Shown: positions 41,309 to 52,266 of the stretch, piece after piece
How positions within the stretch are numbered: the stretch's first letter is position 1
Layout of the letters: the number at the start of each line of letters is the position of its first letter
Assembly (NCBI GenBank): GCA_018817515.1
Contig: JAHIUD010000032.1
Location: 99,309-163,308 of the forward strand
Reading direction: 5' to 3'
Length of the DNA: 64,000 nt
Source of the DNA: Pseudomonadota bacterium
GTDB taxonomy: Bacteria > Desulfobacterota > Desulfovibrionia > Desulfovibrionales > Desulfovibrionaceae
Program-made: the position numbers and the translations under genes
Notes under the pieces: generated by a model
Told to the model about the DNA's origin: nothing
The model's input: only the letters and a program-made list of their open reading frames with translations
The model's database searches: none

Positions 41309-42441
41309 GCCGAATGTTCTGCCTGCCATGCCTCTGCGCGACCATTAAGACGGCCGGCCTGACGGTCGCTCTGGCTCTCACTCTGGCCTCTGCCGCCCTG
41401 GCCGAGCCCGGGCAGATAGAGAAGGCCCTGCAGCGCGAGCACCAGAAGGCCGCGGAGCACAAGGGGGTTGTGCGCAAGCTGGCCGAACGCGAGAAGGCTC
41501 TGGCGAGCAAGCTCAATACCATCGAAACACGCATGCAGGCCGCCGAGGCGCGCATTGAGAAGCAGGAAGCCGAGCTGGCGGTCATCCGCAAGGAGGAGGC
41601 CCAGTACGCCGCCCTGCACGACGCCGTGCGCGTCAAGCGCGAAAAGGCCGTGCGGGAGCTCCGGCGGCTGCTCGACCTGCTCTGGCCCATCAGCGCTCAG
41701 GGCATGCACGAGGGCGCGCGCTCGGCTGACAGCTGGGATGCGGCGGACCGCCGTTTCCAGTGGACCGGCGCGGTGTACGCCAAGGCCCGCGCGGCCCTTG
41801 AGGTTGTCCGCCTGCAGGAGCAGGAGCTGGCCGGAGTGCTGGCGCGCCAGAAAGAGCTGGAAGCCCAGGTGGACCAGCAGCTCATCATCATCAATGCGGA
41901 CAAGGACGCGCTGCTGCGCGACCGCCTGGCCGTGAACGCCCGCATCGGCCAGGTGAGCCTGCAGCGCCAGGACCTTGAGGGCGAGCTGCAAACCATCCTC
42001 AAGACCATCCAGCAGTTGGGCTACCAGCTCGTCAGCCAGCGCAGCCGCAAGTTCGACTCCTACAAGGCCATCCTGCCCTGGCCGGTGGCTGGCCGCGTGG
42101 TCACGAACTTCAGCCCGGACGGCCATCCCTCGCGCCGGGGCATCGGCATCGCCACGGGCGAGGGCTCCACCGTACGCAGCGTGTTCTGGGGCAAGGTGGT
42201 GCACAACGATGTGCTGCGCGGCCTGGGCAAGGTCGTGATCCTGTTCCACGGCGGCGATTACTACACGCTCTATGCCTATCTCTCGGACGTCACCGTCCAG
42301 ACCGGGCAGGAGGTGGAGAAGGACGAACCCATAGGCCACGCGGGTTATTACCCGGAGGCTCACGGAAACGGAGTTTATTTCGAATTGCGTTTACATCAAA
42401 AACCGATTAATCCCCTGCTGTGGCTCATGCCCGCCCAGTAG
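41305..42441 (+). CDS. EnvC-like murein hydrolase activator
   Basis: This 378-residue protein has a signal peptide (basic start, hydrophobic core to about residue 34), a long coiled coil (about residues 40-250) and a C-terminal LytM-like domain. The LytM zinc ligands are missing: the first HxGxD is replaced by SRRGIGIA, and the final HxH region reads FELRLHQKPINP. A degenerate LytM domain after a coiled coil is the hallmark of EnvC, which activates amidases at the septum rather than cutting murein itself. It leads the envC-ctpA-deacetylase cluster. Confidence 0.85.
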   Translation: MSRMFCLPCLCATIKTAGLTVALALTLASAALAEPGQIEKALQREHQKAAEHKGVVRKLAEREKALASKLNTIETRMQAAEARIEKQEAELAVIRKEEAQYAALHDAVRVKREKAVRELRRLLDLLWPISAQGMHEGARSADSWDAADRRFQWTGAVYAKARAALEVVRLQEQELAGVLARQKELEAQVDQQLIIINADKDALLRDRLAVNARIGQVSLQRQDLEGELQTILKTIQQLGYQLVSQRSRKFDSYKAILPWPVAGRVVTNFSPDGHPSRRGIGIATGEGSTVRSVFWGKVVHNDVLRGLGKVVILFHGGDYYTLYAYLSDVTVQTGQEVEKDEPIGHAGYYPEAHGNGVYFELRLHQKPINPLLWLMPAQ

Positions 42442-42480
42442 CGCCAAATCCTTAGGCGTCTGCGGCTTCACGGAGGAATT

Positions 42481-43791
42481 ATGCGCACTGGCATCTGGTT
42501 TATCTGCTTCACCATGCTCCTGACCCTGACCATCGCCCCGGCCCCGCTGGGCGCGGCCACGCCCGGCAAGGACGACCAGTTCGAAGCCCTGCGTCGTTTC
42601 AGCCAGGTTGTGGACATGGTGGAGACCCATTACGTCAAGAAAGTCACCAAGGCCGAGCTCATCCAGAACTCCATCAAGGGCATGCTTGAGCAGCTCGACC
42701 CGCACTCGACCTTCCTCTCCGCAGACGACTTCAAGGAACTGCAGGTTTCCTCCAGCGGCGCCTTCCACGGCATCGGCATCGAGATCAGCTCCGAGAACGG
42801 ACGCCTGATTGTTGTCTCGCCCATCGAAGACACCCCTGCCTTCAAGGCGGGGCTCAAGTCCGGCGACATCATCATGGAGATCGACGGCGAGCCGACCATG
42901 GAACTGGGCCTCAACGAGGCCGTGAAGAAAATCCGCGGGCCCCAGGGCACCAGCGTCACGCTGACCATCCTGCACAAGGGCGCGCAGCAGCCCATCGACG
43001 TGGTCATTGCGCGCGGCACCATCCCCATCGTCAGCGTCAAGACCCAGGAGCTCGACAAGGGGTACCTCATGTGCCGCATCACGCGCTTCAACGAGCACAC
43101 CACCAAGGAGCTGCGCGACAAGCTGGCAGAATACGTCAAGAAGACGCCCATCAAGGGCATCGTGCTTGACCTGCGCAACAACCCCGGCGGTCTGCTGGAT
43201 CAGGCCGTGAGCGTGTCCGACACCTTCCTGGCCGACGGACTCATCGTCTACATCCAGGGCAAGGACCCGCAGTCGCGCCGCGACTTCAACGGTCGCAAGG
43301 AAGCCGAAGACCTGATCGACGTGCCCATCGTCACGCTCATCAACGCCGGTTCCGCCTCGGCTGCGGAGATCGTGGCCGGAGCCCTGCAGGACCGCAAGCG
43401 CTCGCTTTTGATCGGCGAAAAGACCTTTGGCAAGGGCTCGGTGCAGACCGTGGTCTCCCTGCCCGACGGCTCCGGCATCAAGCTGACCACCGCGCTCTAC
43501 TATACGCCCAACGGACGCTCCATCCAGGCCGAGGGCATCGTGCCGGACCTGGAAATTCCCTTTGTGGCACCGCCTTCCGATGAGGACAAGACCTTGAAAG
43601 ACCGCTTTACCTTCCGCGAGAAGGACCTCTCCCGTCACCTGGAGAACGGCAGCGCCAAGAAGAGCAAGAAGGGCGTCAAGGCCAATGCCGAGTCCGAGGA
43701 CAAGGCCAGGGTCATGATCGAGAAGGACAACCAGATGCGCCTGGCTCTTGAGATGGTCAAGACGCTGCCCAAACTCAAGGAAATCCGCTAG
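42481..43791 (+). CDS. ctpA: Carboxy-terminal processing protease (S41)
   Basis: This 436-residue periplasmic protease has a signal peptide, an N-terminal helical segment with LDPHSTFLSADDFK, a PDZ domain (about residues 95-180, FHGIGIEISSENGRL to DIIMEIDGEP), and the S41 catalytic core. The Ser is in [15 protein letters not shown] and the Lys in GEKTFGKGSVQ. CtpA-like enzymes process envelope proteins and control murein hydrolases. A CACGGAGGAA site precedes the ATG, 39 bases after envC. Confidence 0.93.
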   Translation: MRTGIWFICFTMLLTLTIAPAPLGAATPGKDDQFEALRRFSQVVDMVETHYVKKVTKAELIQNSIKGMLEQLDPHSTFLSADDFKELQVSSSGAFHGIGIEISSENGRLIVVSPIEDTPAFKAGLKSGDIIMEIDGEPTMELGLNEAVKKIRGPQGTSVTLTILHKGAQQPIDVVIARGTIPIVSVKTQELDKGYLMCRITRFNEHTTKELRDKLAEYVKKTPIKGIVLDLRNNPGGLLDQAVSVSDTFLADGLIVYIQGKDPQSRRDFNGRKEAEDLIDVPIVTLINAGSASAAEIVAGALQDRKRSLLIGEKTFGKGSVQTVVSLPDGSGIKLTTALYYTPNGRSIQAEGIVPDLEIPFVAPPSDEDKTLKDRFTFREKDLSRHLENGSAKKSKKGVKANAESEDKARVMIEKDNQMRLALEMVKTLPKLKEIR

Positions 43792-43805
43792 CCGGGAAGA
43801 CGTCC

Positions 43806-45041
43806 ATGTGCGCCAACGAGACCGACGACAAGCGGGCCGGGTCAAACCGGTCCGCTTTTTTAGCAGCCCTGGAGAGCCTGCGCGGCATGCCCGTGGGCGT
43901 TTGGATTGCGCTGGCCCTGATCCTGGGCGTGCTCATCGGCGTCTTTGCCGGTCGCCAGTTTCCAAGCCGGAGCCCCGCGCCGCTGAAGATCCAGCAGGCC
44001 AACGCCACCACCTACGAGGAATACCGCGCAGGCGAGCTTGAGAACCGCATCAAGCTCGTGGACAGCGCCCTGTTCCGCAGCCAGCGCTCGGTCAAGCCGG
44101 AGGCCGACAGACTCCAGGTCCAGGCCGTGGAAGGCCGGGAATCCACGGGCCGCGAATACCTCTACCAGACCATTCGCATGCCGCTCACGTCCGCCGAAAA
44201 GACTGAATTCGTCCGACATCTGACCAAGGAACTGGGCATCCTGGTGCCGAGCGCCAAACTCTCGCAATCTGCGCCGAACCAGTTGGACATCAGCATCGAT
44301 GGTCTGGCTACGCACCATCTGCTGCTGCCTGGCGAGGCGGAGAAGCCCGCCAAGCCGGAGCGCCCCCAGACAGCAGGCAAGGGCCGCCTGGCGTTGATCA
44401 TCGACGACATGGGCGAGGACGTGGGCTTTGCCCAGGGTCTGGCCGCGCTGAACGTGCCTGTGGCCTTTTCCATCTGGCCGGACAGCGGCAACCGCGAGGC
44501 CGTGCTCAAGATCGCCAAGGCGCATGGCCGGGAGATCCTCATCCACCTGCCCATGCAGCCCAAGGGCTACCCAAAGGTTGATCCTGGCAAGCACGCCCTG
44601 CTGGTGACAATGACAGCAGACGAGATCCAGAGCACCGTGCGCCGCGCCGTGGAGCGCGTGCCAGGAGCCATCGGCCTGAACAACCACATGGGCTCACAGT
44701 TCACTGAAAACCCCTTTGGCATGCACGTCGCCCTGCAGACCATCAAGGACAAAGGCCTGTTCTTCCTCGACAGCCGCACCACCGCAGAATCCGTTGGTGA
44801 ACGCGAGGCCAAGCGCGTTGGGCTGCGCTTCTACAAGCGCGACGTGTTCCTGGACAACGAGCAGAACGTTTCCGCCGTGCTGCTCCAACTGCGCAAGGCC
44901 GAAGCCCTGGCGCGCTCCAGCGGCCGGGCCATCGCCATCGGGCACCCGCACCACGAGACCTTGCAGGCCATCCGGCAGTGGTTAAAGGAAAAGGACGACA
45001 GCGTCAGCGTCGTTGCTTTGACTGCCCTGCCCGTGCGCTAG
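43806..45041 (+). CDS. Divergent polysaccharide deacetylase
   Basis: The 411-residue protein has a short cytoplasmic start, one membrane helix (about residues 31-50) and a periplasmic region. The C-terminal domain (about residues 195-411) fits the divergent polysaccharide deacetylase family (YibQ/DUF610): RLALIIDDMGED, FSIWPDSGN, ILIHLPMQPKGYP, LNNHMGSQFTE, FFLDSRTT and IAIGHPHHETL, with the metal-binding Asp/His set retained. Its place right after envC and ctpA is common and points to a role in murein remodelling; the substrate is not established. Confidence 0.88.
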   Translation: MCANETDDKRAGSNRSAFLAALESLRGMPVGVWIALALILGVLIGVFAGRQFPSRSPAPLKIQQANATTYEEYRAGELENRIKLVDSALFRSQRSVKPEADRLQVQAVEGRESTGREYLYQTIRMPLTSAEKTEFVRHLTKELGILVPSAKLSQSAPNQLDISIDGLATHHLLLPGEAEKPAKPERPQTAGKGRLALIIDDMGEDVGFAQGLAALNVPVAFSIWPDSGNREAVLKIAKAHGREILIHLPMQPKGYPKVDPGKHALLVTMTADEIQSTVRRAVERVPGAIGLNNHMGSQFTENPFGMHVALQTIKDKGLFFLDSRTTAESVGEREAKRVGLRFYKRDVFLDNEQNVSAVLLQLRKAEALARSSGRAIAIGHPHHETLQAIRQWLKEKDDSVSVVALTALPVR

Positions 45042-45115
45042 CCGGAGCCGTTTTCGCTCTTCAGCTTGCCAAGTCCCTGGCAAAGGCTGTAGTCTTCCTC
45101 AAGCATCATGCGGAC

Positions 45116-45143
45116 TAAAGCCTTTGCCGCTTCGGTCCGATTC
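45116..45143 (+). promoter_or_regulatory. Possible sigma-28 (FliA) promoter of fliM
   Basis: TAAAGCCT and TCCGATTC lie 12 bases apart, about 70 bases upstream of fliM. They resemble the flagellar sigma-28 consensus TAAAGTTT-N11-GCCGATAA only partly. It is offered as a candidate because the gene is flagellar. The 171-base gap holds no other clear feature. Confidence 0.25.
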
Positions 45144-45212
45144 TTGCTTTAAGCTTACGCGGGCAGCGCTCTTGCTCCCTGATGGACACTTTTCTGGCAA
45201 GGAAACGCGGAC

Positions 45213-46190
45213 ATGAGCAAAATTCTTGAACAAGATGAAGTTGATGCGTTGTTGCGCGGGCTGTCCGGCGGTGAGGTGGAAACCACGCCGGACCTGCCGG
45301 AAGATGATTCCGGCATCGTGCCCTTTGACCTGACCAATCAGGACCGCATCATCCGTGGCCGCATGCCGGTCCTGGAAATCGTCAACGACCGCTTTGCAAG
45401 GCTCTGCACCAACGCCCTGGCCAACACCATGCGCAAGCGCGTGGACATCAACCCCATCTCCATCGACATGAGCAAGTTCGGCGACTTCATGCGCTCGCTG
45501 CCGGTGCCCACCAGCATCTCCATTTTCAAAATGGAGCCCCTGCGCGGCAACGCCCTGCTCGTGGTCGACTCGCGCCTGGTTTTTGCCCTGGTGGAAAATT
45601 TCTTCGGCGGCGCCGGTTCCCAGCCCAAGGTCGAGGGCCGCGACTTCACGCCCATTGAGCAGGCCATCGTGGACAAGGTGGTCAAGATCTGCCTGGCCAA
45701 CATGGAGGAATCCTGGAAGCCCGTGCACGAGGTGCACATCGAGGTGGTGCGTTCCGAGGTCAACCCGCAGTTCGCGGCCATCGTGCCGCCCAGCGATGTC
45801 GTCATCGTCATCACGTTTGAGGTGGAGTTGGAGAACGCCATCGGCTCGCTCATCTGCTGCCTGCCCTACGCCACCATGGAGCCCATCCGCTCCAAACTGC
45901 ACGCCTCCTTCCAGTCCGAGCGCCTGGAAGTCGACCACGTCTGGATCAACCGCTTCAAGGAGCGCCTGTTCGAGACGCCGGTCGAATTCCTGGTGCGCCT
46001 GGGCAACACGCGCATCACCGGCCGCCAGCTCTTGAACCTTGAGATCGGCGACATCATGCTGCTGGACACCGACGCCGAGGACCTGCTTGAGGTCGATATC
46101 GAGGGCATCCGCAAGTTCTACGGCACCCCGGGCAGGGTCAAAGGCAACAAGTGCTTCAAGATCGTCAAGGACGAGCAGATCCACTTCTAG
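45213..46190 (+). CDS. fliM: Flagellar motor switch protein FliM
   Basis: FliM forms the middle of the switch ring and binds phosphorylated CheY. The 325-residue protein starts with the CheY-binding motif LEQDEVDALLRG, followed by the middle domain (about residues 45-230, with NALLVVDSRLVFALVENFFGG and FTPIEQAIVDKV) and the SpoA-like C-terminal domain (TGRQLLNLEIGDIMLL). It is separated from other flagellar genes here and has its own terminator, so it is transcribed alone. Confidence 0.95.
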   Translation: MSKILEQDEVDALLRGLSGGEVETTPDLPEDDSGIVPFDLTNQDRIIRGRMPVLEIVNDRFARLCTNALANTMRKRVDINPISIDMSKFGDFMRSLPVPTSISIFKMEPLRGNALLVVDSRLVFALVENFFGGAGSQPKVEGRDFTPIEQAIVDKVVKICLANMEESWKPVHEVHIEVVRSEVNPQFAAIVPPSDVVIVITFEVELENAIGSLICCLPYATMEPIRSKLHASFQSERLEVDHVWINRFKERLFETPVEFLVRLGNTRITGRQLLNLEIGDIMLLDTDAEDLLEVDIEGIRKFYGTPGRVKGNKCFKIVKDEQIHF

Positions 46191-46213
46191 CCGACGCATT
46201 GCGGGGAATTGAG

Positions 46214-46241
46214 CGGGCCGCCCAGTGCGGCCCGTTTTGTT
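46214..46241 (+). terminator. Intrinsic terminator after fliM
   Basis: CGGGCCGC (46214-46221) and GCGGCCCG (46227-46234) form a perfect stem with a five-base loop, followed by TTTTGTT. Confidence 0.85.
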
Positions 46242-46362
46242 GATGACCCTTGACTTCCAGCCTGATTCGGGTGATTTGCCCTGCACGCACGGATGTGCCG
46301 TCCGCGTACGACGTTACGCATGCAGCGATCCGCGCGACCATACCCTTTGGAGGACTAGATCA

Positions 46363-46782
46363 ATGAGCGAACGCACTTTTTCCATCATCAAACCCGATGC
46401 CGTGGCCGCCAAGCAGACCGGCGCCATCATTCAGATGATCCTTGACGCCGGCCTGAGCGTCAAAGCCATGAAGATGATCCGCTTGACCCGCGAGCAGGCC
46501 GAGGGTTTCTACGCCGTGCACAGCGCGCGCCCCTTCTTCAAGGATCTCGTGGAATACATGATCTCCGGCCCGGTGGTGGTCTCCTGCCTGGAAGGCGACA
46601 ACGCCATCGCCCGCTACCGCGACCTCATGGGCGCCACCGACCCGGCCAAGGCCGCCGAGGGCACCATCCGCAAGAACTTCGGCAAGAGCATCGAGGCCAA
46701 CGCCTGCCACGGCTCCGACGGTCCCGACACCGCCAAGGTCGAAGTGGCCTACTTCTTCAGCTCGCTTGAAATCGTGGGGTAG
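46363..46782 (+). CDS. ndk: Nucleoside diphosphate kinase
   Basis: Ndk passes the gamma phosphate from ATP to other nucleoside diphosphates. The 139-residue protein has [12 protein letters not shown] at the start, the catalytic His in NACHGSDGP (about residue 116) and [16 protein letters not shown]. The start is fixed by TTTGGAGGAC upstream and by family length. proC begins four bases after its stop. Confidence 0.97.
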   Translation: MSERTFSIIKPDAVAAKQTGAIIQMILDAGLSVKAMKMIRLTREQAEGFYAVHSARPFFKDLVEYMISGPVVVSCLEGDNAIARYRDLMGATDPAKAAEGTIRKNFGKSIEANACHGSDGPDTAKVEVAYFFSSLEIVG

Positions 46783-46786
46783 CAGC

Positions 46787-47581
46787 ATGAACAGGAGCGT
46801 CGGCTTCATCGGCGTTGGCAACATGGGCACGGCCATCATCAAGGGCCTTGCCGCACAGAAGATAGCCGTGCACGGGTGCGACCTGAACAAGGCCAACCTT
46901 GACGCCCTGGCAGCCGAGGTGGGCCTCAAGGCCGAGGCTTCGCCCAAGGACCTCGTACGCGCCTGCCGCTACGTTATCCTGGCGGTGAAGCCCCAGCACC
47001 TGGCCGCCGTGGTCGAGGAAATCGCACCGGAGCTGACCCCTGGCCATTGCCTTATGTCCATCGCTGCGGGCGTGACCCAGGACAAGTTGCGCACGCTGTC
47101 GGGCAACCGCTGCCCGGTGGTGCGCATCATGCCCAACACCCCTGCCCTGGTGGGCGCGGGCGTGTTCGCCCTGTGCTTCGACGACAAGAGCCTGGACGAC
47201 GAACGCCGGGACTTCGTGCGCGCCATGCACGCCCCGCTGGGCCAGGTCCACGAGCTGCCCGAGAAGCTCTTCGACGCCTTCACCAGCGTGGCGGGCTGCG
47301 GCCCGGCCTACGTGTTCTATGTCATGGACGCCATCGTGGAGGCCGGGGTCAACCTGGGCCTGCCCAGGGCGCAGTCCACGCAGATCGTCAAGGCGCTGTT
47401 CAGCGGCTCGGCCAAGCTTGCCGAGGAAAGCGACCTGCACCTGTCGGAGCTGCGCGAGATGGTCTCTTCTCCGGCCGGGTCCACCATCCGCGCCATCATC
47501 CACATGGAGCGCACGGCGGTTCGCGGCAACATCATCGATGCCGTGGGCGAAGCCTTCGACCGCAATGTTGAACTCGGCTAG
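46787..47581 (+). CDS. proC: Pyrroline-5-carboxylate reductase
   Basis: ProC makes proline from pyrroline-5-carboxylate with NAD(P)H. The 264-residue protein has the Rossmann start VGFIGVGNMGTAIIKG, VKPQHL, RIMPNTPALVGAG, SVAGCGPAYVF and the C-terminal SSPAGSTIRAI, typical of the family. The stop codon lies in the first copy of a 13-base tandem repeat. ndk is directly upstream. Confidence 0.95.
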   Translation: MNRSVGFIGVGNMGTAIIKGLAAQKIAVHGCDLNKANLDALAAEVGLKAEASPKDLVRACRYVILAVKPQHLAAVVEEIAPELTPGHCLMSIAAGVTQDKLRTLSGNRCPVVRIMPNTPALVGAGVFALCFDDKSLDDERRDFVRAMHAPLGQVHELPEKLFDAFTSVAGCGPAYVFYVMDAIVEAGVNLGLPRAQSTQIVKALFSGSAKLAEESDLHLSELREMVSSPAGSTIRAIIHMERTAVRGNIIDAVGEAFDRNVELG

Positions 47582-47606
47582 AGAACTCGGCTAGAGAACT
47601 CGGCTA
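47570..47606. repeat. 13-base tandem repeat at the proC stop
   Basis: GAACTCGGCTAGA occurs twice (47570-47582, 47583-47595), followed by 11 bases of a third copy to 47606. The first copy contains the last codons and stop of proC; later copies are downstream. Confidence 0.9.
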
Positions 47607-47623
47607 AACAAAACCATCACAAT

Positions 47624-47668
47624 AAAAAGGCCGCCGGGAGTGCATGAAGCGCTCCGGGCGGCCTTTTT
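47624..47668. terminator. Bidirectional terminator between proC and cobD
   Basis: AAAAAGGCCGCCGGGAG pairs with CTCCGGGCGGCCTTTTT around an 11-base loop with a small mismatch. The run of T after the stem on the plus strand and the A run before it on the other side give both converging genes a terminator. Confidence 0.8.
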
Positions 47669-47696
47669 CGTTGCGCAGAGCGTTTGGCTGAGCACA

Positions 47697-48644
47697 CTAC
47701 AAAGTGACGGCCACCTTCAAGCCCTGGAGCACAAGAATGCCCAGGAATGCAGCATACACCATGAGTCTAAATATTTTTGAGAGTTTCTCTATACTCCACT
47801 CCTGCCCTTTCGGCCCAAGTTCCGGCTTCTGCTTGGGCTCACCAAAGTAGATGGCGGGGCCACCCATGCTTCCTTCCAGGAGCCAGGCGCAGGCGCTCAT
47901 GGGCCAACCCGCGTTGGGGCTGTCCATGGTCGCGGCTTCCGCCGGAATACGCCGGGCGGCCTCGCGCCAGGGCAGACGCAGGACAGCCCCGGCCCCGAGC
48001 AGCAAGAGCGCCGTGAGCCGCGCGGGAATATATGCCAGGAGGTCGTCGGCCTTAGCCGCGGCCCAGCCCAGGTCGCGGAAACGCTCCGTGCGGTACCCCC
48101 ACATGGAATCCATGGTGGAGACCGCCTTGTACGCCCACATCAACGCCGGCCCCCCCAGGACCAGATAGAACAGTGGTGCCACGTAACCATCGCAGAGGTT
48201 CTCGCTCAAGGTCTCGGCCAGGGTCTTGCGCAGCTCGGCCTCGTCCATGGCCGTTGTGTCGCGGCTGACGAGCATGCCCACGGCCTCGCGAGCCTCCTCA
48301 AGGTGGCCCTCCTCCATGAGCTCCAGGGCGTCGCGGCCCTCATCCAAGAGTTCGCCCAGGGCCAGACCAGCATAGGCGAAGTAGAGCGAAGCAATCATGC
48401 CGATAAAGCGCAGACCTGTGAGGAACTCCACCAGGGCCCAGACGGCCCCGGCTGTGAGGACCACGCACAGCGCGCCCGAGGCCTTGAGCCCCAGCACCCA
48501 CTGGCGGGCGTAGCCCTCAAGCCAGTCGAGCCAGCGCCCGATGAGCCGCACCGGATGCGGCAGGCGGCTGGGGTCGCCGAGCAGGAGGTCGAGGACGGTG
48601 GCGATGACAGGCAGACTGAACAGGGTCAGGACCAGGATCTTCAT
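47697..48644 (-). CDS. cobD: Adenosylcobinamide-phosphate synthase
   Basis: CbiB/CobD attaches aminopropanol (phosphate) to adenosylcobyric acid in cobalamin synthesis. The 315-residue membrane protein has LDLLLGDPSRLPHPVRLIG, LSENLCDGYVAPLFY and KAVSTMDSMWGYRTERF, the family signatures, and about five membrane helices. The start at 48644 follows GGGAG. No other cobalamin gene is near. It follows the rpoD terminator on the same strand. Confidence 0.93.
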   Translation of the reverse strand: MKILVLTLFSLPVIATVLDLLLGDPSRLPHPVRLIGRWLDWLEGYARQWVLGLKASGALCVVLTAGAVWALVEFLTGLRFIGMIASLYFAYAGLALGELLDEGRDALELMEEGHLEEAREAVGMLVSRDTTAMDEAELRKTLAETLSENLCDGYVAPLFYLVLGGPALMWAYKAVSTMDSMWGYRTERFRDLGWAAAKADDLLAYIPARLTALLLLGAGAVLRLPWREAARRIPAEAATMDSPNAGWPMSACAWLLEGSMGGPAIYFGEPKQKPELGPKGQEWSIEKLSKIFRLMVYAAFLGILVLQGLKVAVTL

Positions 48645-48663
48645 GGCGTGCTCCCGGCGAAAT

Positions 48664-48699
48664 GAAAAAGGCGGGGACAGCAGTGACGCCATCCCCGCC
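48664..48699 (-). terminator. Terminator after rpoD
   Basis: On the minus strand GGCGGGGA (48699-48692) pairs with TCCCCGCC (48677-48670) around a 14-base loop, followed by TTTTT. It ends the macromolecular synthesis operon before cobD. Confidence 0.8.
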
Positions 48700-48713
48700 C
48701 GGAATGATTGGGC

Positions 48714-50470
<1,757 letters not shown>

Positions 50471-50474
<4 letters not shown>

Positions 50475-52243
50475 TCTTCCTCCCTGCTGGGGGCATTCAA
50501 TGCTTGAATCGCCAATTGCACTTTCTTCACTTCGTCAACATCGCCAGAGGAGCTATACTCCGCCAAGCGCTGCATAAGCTCCCTGCGTCGCATTTCCTTA
50601 TGCTGCTTGTCTATCCAGGTGCACAGGCTGTCCCAGTGCTCTTCCAGTTCCTCCCCAGCAAGCTGGGGATGCTTTTCAATGGCGTCACGCCACATTTTGG
50701 CGTCTTCTTCGCCAAGGCTTGCGGCCACATCCTCAAAGGGCTCCAGCGACAATCTCTGCCACAAGGTTTTGCCCCAATCAGTGGAAAGAGCGTTCCACAA
50801 CCCGCGTTTTGCCAGGTGCGGAATGTAGTCCGGATACTGAATCGAAAACTCTATGAACTTGCGGTCGTTGGCGTCATCGCTGCCAACGCTGCGCCTTGTC
50901 CTGCCAGACGGCCCAGCGCTAATGCGCGCCTCCTGCCGCATGGCCCCGCCTGCGTGGCCGCCGCTGACGCCGAATCCGGCCCCAGAAGCCCCGCCCTGAC
51001 GGCGCAAATCGGCCTCGGACAGGCCCAGGCCATCGGCCAGCCGCGGCAAGTAATACGCTCGCAATGCATTATCGGACAAATGTCCCAAAAATCCAGTGGC
51101 CCAGGCCACAATTTCTCGCGGCGCGAAATCCTTGCGCACCGTCTCAAGGCAGTAATCCAGGCCGTCAGCCGCCTTTTCAAAGCAGGCCTCCAGACCCTCG
51201 CGTCCCTTTGTCTGCAGCAGGCTGTCCACATCCTCGCCGTCCGGCATGAGCAGCACCTGGCAGCCCACACCCTGGTGCAGAATCATCTCGGCGCTGCGCA
51301 GGGCCGCCTTGCGTCCCGCACCGTCGCCGTCAAAGATCAGGTCGATGCGCGAGCAAAACCCGGCCAAGCGCTTGACCTGGTCCTGGGTCAGGGCGGTTCC
51401 CAGCACGCCACAGGAATCGGCATAGCCGAACTGGGCGAGGGAAAGAACATCCATGTACCCTTCAGTCAGTATCGCCCTCTTGCTGCGCGTCATGGCCTGC
51501 CTGGCCTGATGCAGCCCGTAGAGGTGTTCGCCCTTCTTGTAAATGGGCGTGTCGCTGCTGTTTAAGTACTTGGGTTCCCCCTCTGTAATTATTCTACCGC
51601 CAAAGGCAATAACCTGACCGGATAAATTTTGTATCGGAAAGATTAATCTTCCTCGGAAGCGGTCGTATATATTCCCTTTTTCATTTTTCGACAAGAGCCC
51701 TGCAAGCACCCCCTGTTCCGGGGTAAAACCCCGCGCCACAAGGTGATTCATGAGCCCGTGCCAGTCGTCCGGGCTTGCGCCCAGACCAAAGGCGGTGGAA
51801 ATCTCCGGGCTCGTACCGCGCTTGCGCAAATAGCCCCGGGCCACATCGCCCGTGACCTGGTTCAGGTTGCGTCGGTAGTATTCCTGGGCCTGGGCGTGCA
51901 TGTCCAGGCACTGCTTCTTGAGCTTCTGGCGCTCGTCAAATTCGGGGTCGGGCCGGAACTCCTTGAGTTCTATGCCAGCCTCTTCGGCCAGCTGCTTCAG
52001 GGCCTCCTTGAACTCCAGGCCGTTGATGCGCATGTAGAAATCGAGCACATCGCCGCCCGCCTGGCAGCCGAAGCAGTAATAAAAGCCCTCGGCCTCGTTG
52101 ACGCTGAAGGAGGCCGTCTTCTCCTGATGGAAGGGGCACAGGCCGACATGACGTCCAGAAGCCGGGCGCAGGGCCACGTAGCGACGCACCACGTCGACGA
52201 TGTTCACCCGCTGCTTGAGCGTCTGTATGACCTGATTATCCAT
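50471..52243 (-). CDS. dnaG: DNA primase
   Basis: DnaG makes RNA primers. The 590-residue protein has the N-terminal zinc domain ([13 protein letters not shown] and [11 protein letters not shown]), the RNA polymerase core, the Toprim domain with [16 protein letters not shown] and [13 protein letters not shown], and a C-terminal helicase-binding region after a Gly-rich linker (about residues 415-440). Between mutS2 and rpoD it forms the usual macromolecular synthesis operon. Confidence 0.97.
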
Positions 52244-52266
52244 GAATCCCCTGCCGAAAGGTCCGG

